Assembly: GCF_000657795.2 (NCBI RefSeq)
Contig: NZ_JHEP02000004.1
Location: 248,001-312,000, forward strand
From: Bordetella pseudohinzii
GTDB lineage: Bacteria > Pseudomonadota > Gammaproteobacteria > Burkholderiales > Burkholderiaceae_B
Direction: 5' to 3'
Length of the DNA stretch: 64,000 nucleotides
Each line of letters begins with the position of its first letter. The first letter of the stretch is position 1. Below the pieces are notes generated by a model, which was not told the origin of the DNA, did not search any database, and saw only the letters and a list, made by a program, of their open reading frames with translations. Position numbers and translations under genes: made by a program. Below are positions 44,022 to 53,517 of this stretch, piece after piece.

Positions 44022-45254
44022 ATGGAACAAATCCCGTTCGTTTCCTCGTCCCCCAACACCTTGGGCATTGAACTGGAACTCCAACTGATCGATCCGGCAA
44101 GCTTCGATCTGACGGCGGCTTCCGACGAGCTGCTCGCCCAGTTGGCCAATCACCCCGTGGCCGACCGCGTCAAACCCGAAATCACCCGCTCGATGATCGA
44201 GCTCAATTCTTCCGTCCATGAACATCCGGCCGGTCTGCTGGCCGAGATGCGCGAGATGCGCGATGCCCTGTGCGAGGCGGCCGATGCCGTGGGCGTCGGG
44301 GTCTCCGGCGGCGGCACCCACCCCTTCATGCGCTGGCAGGAGCGCGCCATCTCCGACACGCCGCGCTTTCAGTACCTGGCCGAGATGTACGGCTACCTGG
44401 CGCGCCAGTTCACGGTCTTCGGCCAGCATATCCACCTGGGCGTGCCTTCGGGCGATGCCGCCATCCGGCTGGTCCACGGTTTGTCGCCCTATGTGCCGCA
44501 CTTCATCGCGCTGTCGGCGTCCTCGCCCTATCGCGAGGGCGTGGACACCTTGTTCTCCTGCGCCCGCCTCAACGCGGTCAACAGCTTCCCGCTGGCCGGC
44601 CATATGCCGCCCGAGGTGAGCGACTGGTATCGCTTCGAGGCTCACTTGGCCGAGCTGCGCGACAGCGGTCTGGCCGAAAGCATCAAGGATCTGTATTGGG
44701 ATATCCGTCCCAAGCCCGAGTTCGGCACGGTCGAGATCCGGGTCTGCGACACGCCGCTGACGGTCGAGCGCGCCTGCCAGCTGGGCGCTTTCGCCCAGGC
44801 GCTGGCGGTGCTGCTCGGCCGCGAGCCCGCCCCTTCCGCCAAAGCCTGGCTGGCGTATCGCAGCAATCATTTCCAGGCCTGCCGCTTCGGCCTGCACGGC
44901 AGCTACGTCACGCCCGACGGGCAGCGCTTGCGGCTATCCGATCACCTGAAGCAGCTGTTCGAGCGTCTGATGCCGGTGGCCGAAGAACTGGGCACCACCG
45001 ATATGCTGCAGGCTCTGCGGGATGAAGTCTTGCGCGGCGGCAACGATGCCCGCTGGCTGCGCAGCCAGTTCCATCGCAGCCGCGAACTGCCCGCCATGGT
45101 CGAGGCCATGACCCGCGTTTTTCGCGGCGAGCCGGCGGAGCTGCCCCGCCCGGCCGAGGCGGCGCGCCGCCGCGTCCGCGCCAACTCGGAGCCCGTCGCC
45201 ACTGCGCTGGCGTCCACGGACCCGTCCGCGCTATGGCCGGATCGCCTGCACTGA
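44022..45254 (+). CDS. YbdK-family carboxylate-amine ligase (glutamate-cysteine ligase GCS2-like)
   Basis: 410 residues, GCS2 family. Opening [21 protein letters not shown] contains the metal/ATP-binding glutamates; [35 protein letters not shown] and [18 protein letters not shown] are family blocks. E. coli YbdK has weak gamma-glutamyl-cysteine ligase activity; the true role in proteobacteria is uncertain. The ATG at 44022 follows AGGAGTCGGAG. It stands alone, converging with bioC. Confidence 0.88.
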   Translation: MEQIPFVSSSPNTLGIELELQLIDPASFDLTAASDELLAQLANHPVADRVKPEITRSMIELNSSVHEHPAGLLAEMREMRDALCEAADAVGVGVSGGGTHPFMRWQERAISDTPRFQYLAEMYGYLARQFTVFGQHIHLGVPSGDAAIRLVHGLSPYVPHFIALSASSPYREGVDTLFSCARLNAVNSFPLAGHMPPEVSDWYRFEAHLAELRDSGLAESIKDLYWDIRPKPEFGTVEIRVCDTPLTVERACQLGAFAQALAVLLGREPAPSAKAWLAYRSNHFQACRFGLHGSYVTPDGQRLRLSDHLKQLFERLMPVAEELGTTDMLQALRDEVLRGGNDARWLRSQFHRSRELPAMVEAMTRVFRGEPAELPRPAEAARRRVRANSEPVATALASTDPSALWPDRLH

Positions 45255-45258
45255 GCGT

Positions 45259-46185
45259 TTAGCGGCCGGCGCGCCGGCCGCCGATCGCGCTGACCGACAG
45301 CCGGGTCTCGCCCGGAGCGGCGCGGTGCGCGGCGGCCCGCCAGGCGTGCCCATAGGCCACTTCGATCGTCAATGAAATCCGGCCATCGGCGCCCCGCTGG
45401 TCTTGCAGCGCGGCGCACAGGCGGTCGCGCCAGGCCCGGCCGGCCAGGCCGGCGCGGCGCCCGCGCGCCGGATTGCCGCCCAGGGCGCGGACGTCCTGCA
45501 GCAGCTTCTCGGGCGTGGCATAGGTCAGGGTCAGGATTTCCTGGTCCATGACCGGGTCGGCAAAGCCGTTCTCGACCAGCAGGTCGCCAAAATCGTGCAT
45601 GTCCACAAAGGCCGGCGTGGCGGTGGCCAGCCCCGCCGCGTCCAGGGCGCCGCGCAGCTCGCGCAGCGTGGCCGGGCCCAGACAGGAGAACATGGCCAGG
45701 CCGCCCGTGCGCAGGACGCGCCGCCATTCCGCCAGCACCGCGTGCGGCGCCGGATGCCAGTGCAGGGCCAGGTTGGACCAGACCAGGTCCAGCGACTCGG
45801 GCGCCAGGCCGGTGGCGGCGATATCGGCTTGCACGAACTGGATCGGCGGCTTGCCGCGGCCGGTCAGCTTGCCCACCAGGGCCGACAGGCCCGCGGGCTG
45901 GAAGCGCTGGCGCGCGATCGCCAACAGGGGCGCGCAGTGATCCAGCCCCGTGTAGGCGGCCTGCGGATAGCGCTCGCGCAGCAGCGGCAGGTTGTCGCCC
46001 GCGCCGCAGCCGGCGTCCAGCATGGCCTGCGGCTGCAGGCGGATATAGCCCAGCCTGCCCATCATGCGGCTGGCGACCTCCCCATAGAGAAACTGCGCCT
46101 GCGCCAGGTCGCCGCGCCGGGCGAACTGGCGGCTGACGTCCAGGGGGTTGATGGGCAGGTCGGGAAGTGACGATGGCTGGGACAT
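45259..46185 (-). CDS. bioC: BioC-like malonyl-[ACP] O-methyltransferase
   Basis: 308 residues, class I SAM methyltransferase. INPLDVSRQFARRG is the BioC-type N-terminus; MLDAGCGAGDNLPLLRERYP is motif I, GLDHCAPLLAIARQR motif II, and SLDLVWSNLALHWHPAPHAVLAEWRRVLRTGGLAMFSCLGPATLRELR motifs III-IV plus the BioC region. It would methylate malonyl-ACP to start pimelate synthesis for biotin. No other bio gene is present. Start ATG 46185, with ATG 46191 as alternative. Divergent from comF. The assignment to bioC rather than a related methyltransferase is probable, not certain. Confidence 0.8.
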   Translation of the reverse strand: MSQPSSLPDLPINPLDVSRQFARRGDLAQAQFLYGEVASRMMGRLGYIRLQPQAMLDAGCGAGDNLPLLRERYPQAAYTGLDHCAPLLAIARQRFQPAGLSALVGKLTGRGKPPIQFVQADIAATGLAPESLDLVWSNLALHWHPAPHAVLAEWRRVLRTGGLAMFSCLGPATLRELRGALDAAGLATATPAFVDMHDFGDLLVENGFADPVMDQEILTLTYATPEKLLQDVRALGGNPARGRRAGLAGRAWRDRLCAALQDQRGADGRISLTIEVAYGHAWRAAAHRAAPGETRLSVSAIGGRRAGR

Positions 46186-46258
46186 AAGCATGCAGTGGCG
46201 GGCGGCAGGCGCGCGCCGGTATGTTGAGATGGCGGACTCAGCGTTCGCCGCCGACATT

Positions 46259-47008
46259 ATGGCCCATCCTCCATCCGTCCCCTGGTATAAGCCCTGCCGG
46301 CTGTCATGGCGTTGGATCACCGACTGCCCCCTGTGCGGGGGCCGGGCCGTGGATGGCCGGCTCTGCCATGGCTGCGCGCGCGATGTCACGGCCTCCATGC
46401 GCGGCCAGGCCGCGCGTTGCCCGGCCTGCGCGGCGCTCCTGCCCCGGACAGGCGGCCCGCTATGCGCGTCTTGCCTGCGGCGGCGGCCCCGTTTCGGCGT
46501 CTGCGTGGCGGCTTTCGATTACGCATTCCCGGGCGATGGCCTCGTCCAGGCCTATAAGCGGCAGGGCCGGCTGGGCCTGGCGCGGGCCCTGGGCCTGTTG
46601 ATGGCGGGAGCCTGGCGGCGCCGGGGCAGGGCCGGCGCCGTGGTGCTGGTGCCCGTGCCCGCTTCGCCGGCCGCCTTGCGGCGGCGGGGATTCAACCCGG
46701 CGGCCGAGCTGGCCGGCGTGGCGGCGCAAGGCCTGGGCCTGCCGCTGCGGCGCCAGGGCCTGCGCCGGGCGGGCTTGCGCGCCCCGCAAAGAGGGCGCGG
46801 GCGCCGGGCGCGCTGGCGCGGTCTGCGCGGCCTGTTCGTCGCCGACGCCGCGCTCGCGGGCCGCGACGTCCTGCTGGTCGATGACGTGGTCACCACGGGC
46901 GCGACCGCGCATGCGGCCGCGCTGGCCCTGCGCCGCGCCGGGGCGCGCTGCATCGGCATCCTGGCCGCGGCCCGCACGCCAGCGCCGGGCTGGCACAATA
47001 CTCCCTGA
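46259..47008 (+). CDS. ComF-family phosphoribosyltransferase-like protein
   Basis: 249 residues: N-terminal zinc-finger cysteines (CPLCGGRAVDGRLCHGC, CPACAALLP, LCASC) and a C-terminal PRTase domain with VLVPVPASPAALRRRGFNPAAELA and the PRPP loop DVLLVDDVVTTGATAHAAA. ComF is needed for DNA uptake in transformable bacteria; with dprA in the same window this fits a competence-capable lineage. ATG 46259 is taken; ATG 46229 is also in frame. Confidence 0.9.
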   Translation: MAHPPSVPWYKPCRLSWRWITDCPLCGGRAVDGRLCHGCARDVTASMRGQAARCPACAALLPRTGGPLCASCLRRRPRFGVCVAAFDYAFPGDGLVQAYKRQGRLGLARALGLLMAGAWRRRGRAGAVVLVPVPASPAALRRRGFNPAAELAGVAAQGLGLPLRRQGLRRAGLRAPQRGRGRRARWRGLRGLFVADAALAGRDVLLVDDVVTTGATAHAAALALRRAGARCIGILAAARTPAPGWHNTP

Positions 47009-47036
47009 ATGCCGCCCGGCACCCATTGTCTTCATC

Positions 47037-47507
47037 ATGTTCCACGTCATCCTCGTCTGCCCCGAAATCCCGCCCAACACCGGCAACGCCATCCGGCTTT
47101 GCGCCAATACCGGCGCGCAACTGCACCTGGTGCGGCCGCTGGGTTTCGAACTGGATGACGCGCGCCTGCGCCGCGCCGGCCTGGATTATCACGAGTGGCA
47201 GCCCATGCGGGTCCATGATGATCTGCCTGCCGCCCTGGCGGCCACGGGCGCGCCGGCCGGCCGCATCTTCGCCATGACCACGCAGGGCGCGCGCAGCGCC
47301 GCCGGCATGCAATACCAGCCTGGCGATGTCTTTGTCTTCGGCAGGGAGACCGCCGGCCTGTCGCCCGAGCATGTGGCGCTGTTCGCGCCCGCGCAGCGCC
47401 TGCGCCTGCCCATGCGGCCCGGCCAGCGCAGCCTCAACCTGTCCAATGCCGTGGCGGTGACGGTGTTCGAGGCCTGGCGCCAGCAAGGCTATGCGGGCGG
47501 CGAATGA
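47037..47507 (+). CDS. trmL: tRNA (cytidine/uridine-34-2'-O)-methyltransferase TrmL
   Basis: 156 residues, minimal SPOUT methyltransferase: PEIPPNTGNAIRLCANTG, LVRPLGFELDDARLRRAGLDY, VFGRETAGLSPEH and the knot sequence RSLNLSNAVAVTVFEAW. It methylates the wobble ribose of tRNA-Leu. Length and motif order match E. coli TrmL (157). It begins 28 bp after comF, and its stop codon lies inside the terminator stem that follows. Confidence 0.94.
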   Translation: MFHVILVCPEIPPNTGNAIRLCANTGAQLHLVRPLGFELDDARLRRAGLDYHEWQPMRVHDDLPAALAATGAPAGRIFAMTTQGARSAAGMQYQPGDVFVFGRETAGLSPEHVALFAPAQRLRLPMRPGQRSLNLSNAVAVTVFEAWRQQGYAGGE

Positions 47508-47537
47508 ACAAGGGGCCCGAGGGCCCCTTGTTCATTC
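47502..47537. terminator. Long perfect inverted repeat between converging genes
   Basis: A perfect 17-bp stem (left arm 47502-47518, right arm 47521-47537) with a 2-base centre. The left arm includes the trmL stop codon at 47505-47507, and the right arm ends 2 bp before the Bug stop. It lacks a classic T-tract but should stop or protect transcripts from both sides. Confidence 0.7.
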
Positions 47538-47539
47538 GC

Positions 47540-48529
47540 TCAGTCCAGCGACAGGTTCAGGCTTTCGATCACGCGGTCCCAGCGCGCTTTCTCGTCGCGG
47601 ATGCGCTGCGTGAGCGCTTCGGGCGTGGACGGCGCCGGCGTGAAGTACTGCAGCAGCAATTGCTTGCGCACGGCCTCGCTGCCGATGATGCGGGCCAGCT
47701 CGCTATTGAGCCGCTCGATGATGGGCGTGGGCGTGCCGGCCGGCGCCAGGATGGCGTTCCAGGAAATGGCCTCGAAACCCGGATAGCCTTGCGAAGCCAT
47801 GGTCGGGATGCCGGGCAGGGCGTCGCTGGGCTCCAGGCTGGTGATGGCCAGCGCCTTCACGCGGCCGTCCTTGACCTGCGGCATGGCGATGGCCGGCACC
47901 ATGAAGCCCGCCTGCACGTCGCCGCCGATGATGGCCGAGATCACTTGCGGAAAGCCCGGATAGGGGATCTGCGTCAGGTCGATCTTGGCTTCCTGTTTGA
48001 ACATCTCCATGGCCAGGTGGGCCGAGCTGCCCGGGCCGACCGAGCCGTAGTTCAGCGTGCCGGCGCGCGTCTTGGCCAGCTTCACGAAATCCTGCAGATT
48101 GTCGGCGCCCAGCTTGGCGGGCACGGTCAGCACATTGGGGCTGGTGGCCACCAGGGTGATGGGCGCCAGGTCCTTGAGCGGGTCATAGCCCAGGGTGCGC
48201 TTGTATAGCGTGGGGGCGGTCACCAGCGGCCCATTGATCGTGTAGAGCAGGGTGTAGCCGTCGGGCTTGGCCTGCGACACGAGGCGCGTGCCGATGTTGC
48301 CGCCCGCGCCAGGCTTGTTATCCACCACGATGGACTGCTGCAAGGCCTGCGACAGCGGCTCGGCGATGGTGCGGGCCAGCAGGTCGGGCGACGAGCCGGG
48401 CGGGAAGGGCACCACCAGGTGGATGGGGCGTTCGGGCCAGGCCGCGTGCGCGGCCAGCGGCAGCACAACGCTGGCCAGGCCCAGACCCAGGCCGCAGCGC
48501 AGGCGGCCGAACAGGCGTGCGAAAGACAT
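47540..48529 (-). CDS. Bug-family (TctC-like) periplasmic solute receptor
   Basis: 329 residues: signal peptide (1-29), opening WPERPIHLVVPFPPGSSPDLLARTIAEPL, VVDNKPGAGGNIGTRLV, QIPYPGFPQVISAIIGGDVQAGF. The usual glycine triad is PPGSSPD here. It lies after gpsA with a 66-bp gap and converges with trmL. No transport partners or catabolic enzymes are adjacent, so it looks like an orphan receptor. Ligand unknown. Confidence 0.92.
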   Translation of the reverse strand: MSFARLFGRLRCGLGLGLASVVLPLAAHAAWPERPIHLVVPFPPGSSPDLLARTIAEPLSQALQQSIVVDNKPGAGGNIGTRLVSQAKPDGYTLLYTINGPLVTAPTLYKRTLGYDPLKDLAPITLVATSPNVLTVPAKLGADNLQDFVKLAKTRAGTLNYGSVGPGSSAHLAMEMFKQEAKIDLTQIPYPGFPQVISAIIGGDVQAGFMVPAIAMPQVKDGRVKALAITSLEPSDALPGIPTMASQGYPGFEAISWNAILAPAGTPTPIIERLNSELARIIGSEAVRKQLLLQYFTPAPSTPEALTQRIRDEKARWDRVIESLNLSLD

Positions 48530-48595
48530 GGAAGACTCTCCTCGGGGGTTGTTGTTGTAGACGCGCGTGAATGTGGGGGAGGCGGGGGCTCGGCC

Positions 48596-49666
48596 TCAGC
48601 GGGTGGGGTCGGAGGGGCCGAGGCCTTCCTGGCGCGCCTCGCGCGCCAGCAGGGCGGAAACGGCGGTCATGGGCGCCACGCCCTCGAACAGCACGGCGCA
48701 CACGGCTTCGGTGATGGGCAGTTCGACGCCCAGCGAGCGCGCCCGCGCCAGGGCGGCCCGGGCGCAGCGCACGCCCTCGGCGGTGACGCCGCTGGCCAGG
48801 ATGTCCTCGAGCTTGCGGCCGGCGCCGATCTCCAGGCCCACGCGGCGATTGCGCGACAGGTCTCCGGTGGCGGTCAGCACCAGGTCGCCCAGGCCCGTCA
48901 GGCCGGCAAAGGTGTCGGCGCGCGCGCCCAGCGCCGCGCCAAAGCGCGTCATCTCGGCCAGGCCGCGGGTGATAAGGGCGGCGCGGGCATTGGTGCCCAG
49001 CGCCAGGCCATCCGAAATCCCGCAGGCCACGGCGATGACATTCTTCAGGGCGCCGCCCACCTCGACGCCGGCCACGTCCTGGCTGGCGTAGACGCGCACC
49101 GCGCCGCCATGCAGGGCGGCGGTGGCCCTGCGGGTGACGCGCGCGTCATCGCTGGCCACCGTGAGCGCCACGGGCAGGCCCTGGGCGACTTCGCGCGCGA
49201 AGGAGGGTCCGGACAGCACGCCGCAGGCCAGCCCGCTCATGCCGGCGGCGGCCTGCCGGGCGATTTCGTGCGGCAGCCGGGCGGTATCGGTTTCGAAACC
49301 CTTGCAGGTCCAGACAATGGGCGTGCCGGCCATGCCCAGCGCCGGCAGGCGCCGGGCCAGCTCGGCCATCATGGCGCTCATGCCGGCCACGGGCACGCCA
49401 AGGATGATGAGGGCGTGGTCGGGATCACTGCCCAGGAAAGCCAGGGCCTGGTCCAGGTCGGCGCTGAATTGCAGCGCGGCCGGCAGGGCCACGCCCGGCA
49501 GATATCGGGTGTTTTCGCGCTCGGCCTCCAGGCGCTGGGCCTGGGCCGGATCGCGCGCCCACAACAGGGTGGGGTGGCGGCGGGCGGCCGCCGCCGCCAG
49601 GGCCGTGCCCCAGCTGCCCGCGCCGAGAACGGCGACGCGCAGCGCGTGGGCAGGGGGGCGGGCCAT
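48596..49666 (-). CDS. gpsA: Glycerol-3-phosphate dehydrogenase [NAD(P)+]
   Basis: 356 residues: [20 protein letters not shown] is the cofactor loop; [73 protein letters not shown] (catalytic Lys) and [25 protein letters not shown] are all family blocks. It makes sn-glycerol-3-phosphate for phospholipid synthesis. It follows secB by 12 bp on the minus strand, a conserved pairing. Confidence 0.97.
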   Translation of the reverse strand: MARPPAHALRVAVLGAGSWGTALAAAAARRHPTLLWARDPAQAQRLEAERENTRYLPGVALPAALQFSADLDQALAFLGSDPDHALIILGVPVAGMSAMMAELARRLPALGMAGTPIVWTCKGFETDTARLPHEIARQAAAGMSGLACGVLSGPSFAREVAQGLPVALTVASDDARVTRRATAALHGGAVRVYASQDVAGVEVGGALKNVIAVACGISDGLALGTNARAALITRGLAEMTRFGAALGARADTFAGLTGLGDLVLTATGDLSRNRRVGLEIGAGRKLEDILASGVTAEGVRCARAALARARSLGVELPITEAVCAVLFEGVAPMTAVSALLAREARQEGLGPSDPTR

Positions 49667-49678
49667 GGCGGGAGGGAC

Positions 49679-50203
49679 TTACTGGCGAGTGGCGCCGGGC
49701 GGCAGGATGATGCCGGATTCCGCGCCGTTGGGCTTGTCTTGCTGCTGGGCCATTTCGGCCAGGCGTTGCTCGTACAGGGCCTGGAAGTTGACCTCGGTCA
49801 GGTGCAGGGCCGGCAGCGAGCTGCGGGTGATCACATCGGCCACGTTGGCGCGCAGATAGGGGTAGAGCATGGTCGGGCAGACAATGCCCAGGATGGGGTC
49901 CATCTGCTCGGGCGGGATATTGGCCAGTTCGAAGATGCCGGCCTGCGTGGCTTCGACCAGGTACAGGACCTTGTCGTTGACGCGGGTGGTGACGGTCACG
50001 GTGACGGTCGATTCGAAGACCGTGTCGGCCAGGCGCTGGCCGCCGACATTGATGGTCACTTCGACGGCCGGGCCTTCCTGTTCCAGGAAGATGTGCGGCG
50101 CATTCGGCATTTCCAGCGACAGGTCTTTCAGGTAGACGCGCTGAAGATTGAAGGCGGGCGCATCGGAGCCGGCTTGCTGGGTGTTTTGGTCCTGATCGGC
50201 CAT
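49679..50203 (-). CDS. secB: Protein-export chaperone SecB
   Basis: 174 residues: [108 protein letters not shown]. Homotetrameric cytosolic chaperone that holds precursors for SecA. N- and C-terminal tails are Gln/Pro-rich and slightly longer than in E. coli (155). It sits between grxC and gpsA, the usual order. Confidence 0.97.
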   Translation of the reverse strand: MADQDQNTQQAGSDAPAFNLQRVYLKDLSLEMPNAPHIFLEQEGPAVEVTINVGGQRLADTVFESTVTVTVTTRVNDKVLYLVEATQAGIFELANIPPEQMDPILGIVCPTMLYPYLRANVADVITRSSLPALHLTEVNFQALYEQRLAEMAQQQDKPNGAESGIILPPGATRQ

Positions 50204-50258
50204 GAGAGATTCCGGTTTTAGGGTTGTAAGGCTTGAGAGAAGCCGTTGGCGGTTGCCG

Positions 50259-50516
50259 TCAGCCGTTTAACAAGGGGAGCAGACCACCGGCGCGGTCCAG
50301 CGCCTGGAGATCGTCGCAGCCGCCTACGTGGGTGTCGCCGATGAAAATCTGCGGCACCGTGCGGCGGCCCGTGCGTTCGATCATGGCGTCGCGCTGGGCG
50401 GGTTCGCGATCGATCTGGATTTTTTCGATGTCGGTGACCCCGCGTTGACGCAGCAAAGCTTCCGCCCGGGCGCAGTACGGACAGTAGTCCTTGCTATACA
50501 TAACAACTTTTTGCAT
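50259..50516 (-). CDS. grxC: Glutaredoxin 3
   Basis: 85 residues: [19 protein letters not shown] holds the active-site pair C12/C15, with [29 protein letters not shown] supplying the cis-proline and glutathione-binding loop. Dithiol glutaredoxin of the GrxC type, in the conserved grxC-secB-gpsA order, 55 bp before secB. Confidence 0.96.
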   Translation of the reverse strand: MQKVVMYSKDYCPYCARAEALLRQRGVTDIEKIQIDREPAQRDAMIERTGRRTVPQIFIGDTHVGGCDDLQALDRAGGLLPLLNG

Positions 50517-50573
50517 GGCTTCCCTCCATCGAAAGCAATATAGGACCCATTAATGGGCCTGAGGCTTGCAGTA

Positions 50574-50996
50574 TTAGCCTTTTTGCGTGACAGGCAGATT
50601 GGCCGCGTACCAGGCGCGCATGCCGCCTTCCAGCGTCTTGACGTCGGTCAGGCCCAGGGCCTTGAGGCGCTGGGCGATGCGCGGCGCATTGCGGCCCTGC
50701 TCGCAGACCACGATGAGCGGCTTGTTCTTGGGCAGCGCGGCCGCCTTCTTTTCGAGCTCGTCGGCCGGCACGCTGCGTGCCTGGGCAATATGGCCGGCCT
50801 GGAACTGCTCGGCCGCGCGCACGTCGACCCAGACGGCGCCTTGCTGGTTCACCAGCTGGATGGCCGAGGTGGTGTCCAGGGCCGAGCCGCCGCGGCCCTT
50901 GCGCAGGCCGGTCACCAGGAGCATGGCTCCCGAGGCCAGCGCCACGGCCACGATGAAGATATTGTTCTTGTCGATCAAAAATTGCAGAAAATCCAC
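50574..50996 (-). CDS. Membrane-anchored rhodanese-domain protein
   Basis: 140 residues beginning with GTG at 50996 behind AGGA. A single TM helix (about 12-32, NIFIVAVALASGAMLLVTGL) anchors a cytoplasmic or periplasmic rhodanese domain: AIQLVNQQGAVWVDVRAAEQFQAGHI and the active loop IVVCEQGRNAP, where the catalytic cysteine is C in VVCEQGRN. It would act as sulfurtransferase or redox relay. First of the rhodanese-grxC-secB-gpsA series. The ATG starts available further upstream lie in an unconserved region. Confidence 0.86.
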   Translation of the reverse strand: MDFLQFLIDKNNIFIVAVALASGAMLLVTGLRKGRGGSALDTTSAIQLVNQQGAVWVDVRAAEQFQAGHIAQARSVPADELEKKAAALPKNKPLIVVCEQGRNAPRIAQRLKALGLTDVKTLEGGMRAWYAANLPVTQKG

Positions 50997-51133
50997 GAGA
51001 CATCCTGAAGTGCGGCGCCCTGGACGCCCGGATTTCCGACGCGCGGCGTCGGGTCGGGCGGCTTTGGGGCCAGATGGCGACGGCCCGGCAGCATACCGCG
51101 CCGGGAGGGCTAAGCCTGGGGCAAAATCAGTCA

Positions 51134-51139
51134 ATTATA
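51134..51139 (-). promoter_or_regulatory. Possible -10 box of the rhodanese-grxC-secB-gpsA series
   Basis: On the minus strand TATAAT occupies 51139-51134, about 140 bp before the rhodanese start in the divergent gap to gpmA. A weak TTGGAG lies 19 bp further upstream. The same AT-rich patch could serve gpmA on the other strand. Confidence 0.3.
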
Positions 51140-51188
51140 AAATGAGCCTATTGTTCACCTCCAACCTGCGCGATTTGCGCCATTGACC

Positions 51189-51941
51189 ATGTACAAACTC
51201 GTCCTCATGCGCCACGGTGAAAGCCAGTGGAATCTGGAAAACCGCTTCACCGGCTGGACCGACGTCGACCTGACCGAAACCGGCCGCGAACAGGCCCGCA
51301 AGGCCGGCGAACTGCTCAAGCGCGAAGGGTATGTGTTCGACCTCGCCTACACCTCGGTGCTCAAGCGCGCCATCCGCACCCTGTGGATCGCCCTGGACGC
51401 CATGGACGCCATGTATACCCCGGTCGGCGTGAACTGGCGCCTGAACGAGCGCCACTACGGCCAGCTGCAGGGCCTGAACAAGGCCGAGACGGCCGCCAAG
51501 TTCGGCGACGAGCAGGTGCTGATCTGGCGCCGCGCCTATGCGATCGCGCCCGAACCCCTGGACCTGGACGATCCCCGCCATCCGCGTTTTGACAGCCGCT
51601 ACGCCAAGATCCCGGCCGAGCAGCTGCCCGCCACGGAGTGCCTGCAGGACACCGTGGCCCGCGTGCTGCCCTTCTGGAACGAGTCCATCGCGCCGGCCAT
51701 CCGGTCGGGCCGCCGCGTCCTGATCGCCGCCCACGGCAACAGCCTGCGCGCCCTGATCAAGCACCTGGACAATATTTCGGATGACGACATCGTCGGCGTG
51801 AATATTCCCACCGGCCAGCCCCTGGTCTACGAACTGGACGAGAACCTGCGCCCGATTCGCCATTACTATCTGGGCGATGCGGCCGAAATCGAAGCGGCGA
51901 TGGCCGCCGTGGCCGCGCAAGGTAAGGCAAAGAAGGACTGA
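51189..51941 (+). CDS. gpmA: 2,3-bisphosphoglycerate-dependent phosphoglycerate mutase
   Basis: 250 residues: [32 protein letters not shown] with phosphohistidine H9, [33 protein letters not shown] and [18 protein letters not shown] with the second catalytic His. Size and motifs match E. coli GpmA. Glycolysis/gluconeogenesis. Divergent from the rhodanese gene; the envC-like gene begins 4 bp after its stop. Confidence 0.97.
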   Translation: MYKLVLMRHGESQWNLENRFTGWTDVDLTETGREQARKAGELLKREGYVFDLAYTSVLKRAIRTLWIALDAMDAMYTPVGVNWRLNERHYGQLQGLNKAETAAKFGDEQVLIWRRAYAIAPEPLDLDDPRHPRFDSRYAKIPAEQLPATECLQDTVARVLPFWNESIAPAIRSGRRVLIAAHGNSLRALIKHLDNISDDDIVGVNIPTGQPLVYELDENLRPIRHYYLGDAAEIEAAMAAVAAQGKAKKD

Positions 51942-51945
51942 TTGC

Positions 51946-53490
51946 ATGCGGTTCGCAGCGGGTTTGCTGGGTTTGGCCGTCGCGGCGTGGGTGCCGCTGG
52001 CGGCGCAGGCGGCGCCAGGCGATCTGGCCAACCGCCAGTCGGAGGCCGAACGCCAACAGGCGGCGCTGCGCAACCGCATCGATTCCTTGCAAAAATTGAT
52101 CGATGAGCGCGAGGCCGCCCGCAAGGAAGCGGCCGACGCGCTCAAGGCCTCCGAGTCCGCGATTTCCTCGATCAACCGGCGGCTGCGTGAACTGGCGGAC
52201 AGCAGCCGGCTGGCCGAGGGCGACCTGGCCTCGCTCGAAAAGCAGATCGCCCACCAGACCGAGGTCTTGCAGCAGCGGCGCACCCAGCTGGCCGGCCAGC
52301 TCAAGGCCCAATATACGAGCGGCTTGTCGCCCTGGACCGAGCTGCTCTCGGGCGGCGATCCCCAGGAGCTTGGCCGCAATCTGGGCTATCTGGAATATGT
52401 CTCCCGGGCCCGCGCCCAGGCGGTGACCGAAGTGCGGCAGGACATCGACCGCCTGACCGCCCTGCAAAAGCGCGCCGACGCCCGGCGCGAGGACCTCCAG
52501 CGCCTGACGGCCGAGACCGCCAACGAGAAGCAGGATCTGGTGGCGCAGCAGAAAGAGCGCGCCACCCTGCTGGCAAAATTAGAGGGGCAGATAGAAGCGC
52601 AGCGCGCCGAGGCGACCCGCCTGGGCCGTGACGACCAGCGTCTGTCCCGTCTGATCGACGACCTGGGCGTGGCCATCACCCGGCAGGCCGAAGAAGAAGC
52701 CCGCCGCCGCGCCGCCGAGGAAGCCCGGCGCAAGGCCGAAGAAGCCCGCAAGGCCGAAGAGGCCCGCCGGGCCGAGGAGGCGCGCAAGGCGGAACTGGCC
52801 CGCAAGGCCGAAGAAACCCGCCGGGCCGAGGCCGCCCGCAAGGCCCAGGAGGCCCGGCGCGAGGCCGACGAGGCCGCACGCGTGCGCCAACAGGCCGAGG
52901 CGGCGGTCGAGCGCGGGCGCGGCCCCTCCGTGGTGGCCGACCCCGAAGGCGCCGGCCTCAAACCGGCCGATACCACCCATCCGCGCTTGGTCGAGCCGCG
53001 TGAACCTGCCGCGGCCAAGCCGGTCCAAACAGCAAAGCCCGAACCCGAAGCGCCCGCCCGGCCCGCCGCGCGCGAAGACGCGCGGCCCCTGGTGGGCGGC
53101 GGCAGCGGCCTGCGCCGCGGCCTGCCGCCGCCGGTGCGCGGGCAGGTACAAGGCCGATTCGGCGTAAGCCGCCCCGATGGCGGCGTCTGGCGCGGTATCG
53201 TTCTGCGCGCCCCGGAGGGCACGGCGGTCAAGTCCGTGGCGCCCGGCACCGTGGTCTACGCGGAATGGCTGCGCGGTTTCGGCAATCTGATCATCGTGGA
53301 TCATGGCCAGCAATACCTGACGGTCTACGCTTACAACCAGAGTCTGCTCAAACGGGTGGGCGACCGCGTGGCAACGGGAGATACTATTGCTACAGTGGGG
53401 GCTACCGGCGGTCAGGTGGAATCGGGCCTATACTTTGAAATTCGCCACAGTGGCGCCCCGGTGGATCCAGCTCAGTGGCTGGCCCAATAA
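51946..53490 (+). CDS. EnvC-like murein hydrolase activator (degenerate M23/LytM protein)
   Basis: 514 residues: signal peptide (1-22), long coiled coil (about 25-240), an Ala/Arg/Glu repeat tract with KAEEAR-type units (about 245-320), a Pro-rich linker, and a C-terminal LytM domain (about 400-514). The metal ligands of active M23 peptidases are missing: the first His-x3-Asp site reads WRGIVLR and the final His-x-His site reads LYFEIRH. This is the EnvC situation, where the domain activates amidases at the division site instead of cutting murein. Lies between gpmA and ctpA, a common order in proteobacteria. Confidence 0.88.
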   Translation: MRFAAGLLGLAVAAWVPLAAQAAPGDLANRQSEAERQQAALRNRIDSLQKLIDEREAARKEAADALKASESAISSINRRLRELADSSRLAEGDLASLEKQIAHQTEVLQQRRTQLAGQLKAQYTSGLSPWTELLSGGDPQELGRNLGYLEYVSRARAQAVTEVRQDIDRLTALQKRADARREDLQRLTAETANEKQDLVAQQKERATLLAKLEGQIEAQRAEATRLGRDDQRLSRLIDDLGVAITRQAEEEARRRAAEEARRKAEEARKAEEARRAEEARKAELARKAEETRRAEAARKAQEARREADEAARVRQQAEAAVERGRGPSVVADPEGAGLKPADTTHPRLVEPREPAAAKPVQTAKPEPEAPARPAAREDARPLVGGGSGLRRGLPPPVRGQVQGRFGVSRPDGGVWRGIVLRAPEGTAVKSVAPGTVVYAEWLRGFGNLIIVDHGQQYLTVYAYNQSLLKRVGDRVATGDTIATVGATGGQVESGLYFEIRHSGAPVDPAQWLAQ

Positions 53491-53517
53491 ATCGGGCATC
53501 AAAATCAGGATGTGTGC

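Noticed and set aside
52680-52900. Repetitive DNA within the envC-like gene, considered as a repeat element
   Set aside because: It encodes in-frame KAEEAR-type coiled-coil units typical of this protein class, so it is part of the gene rather than a mobile or satellite repeat.
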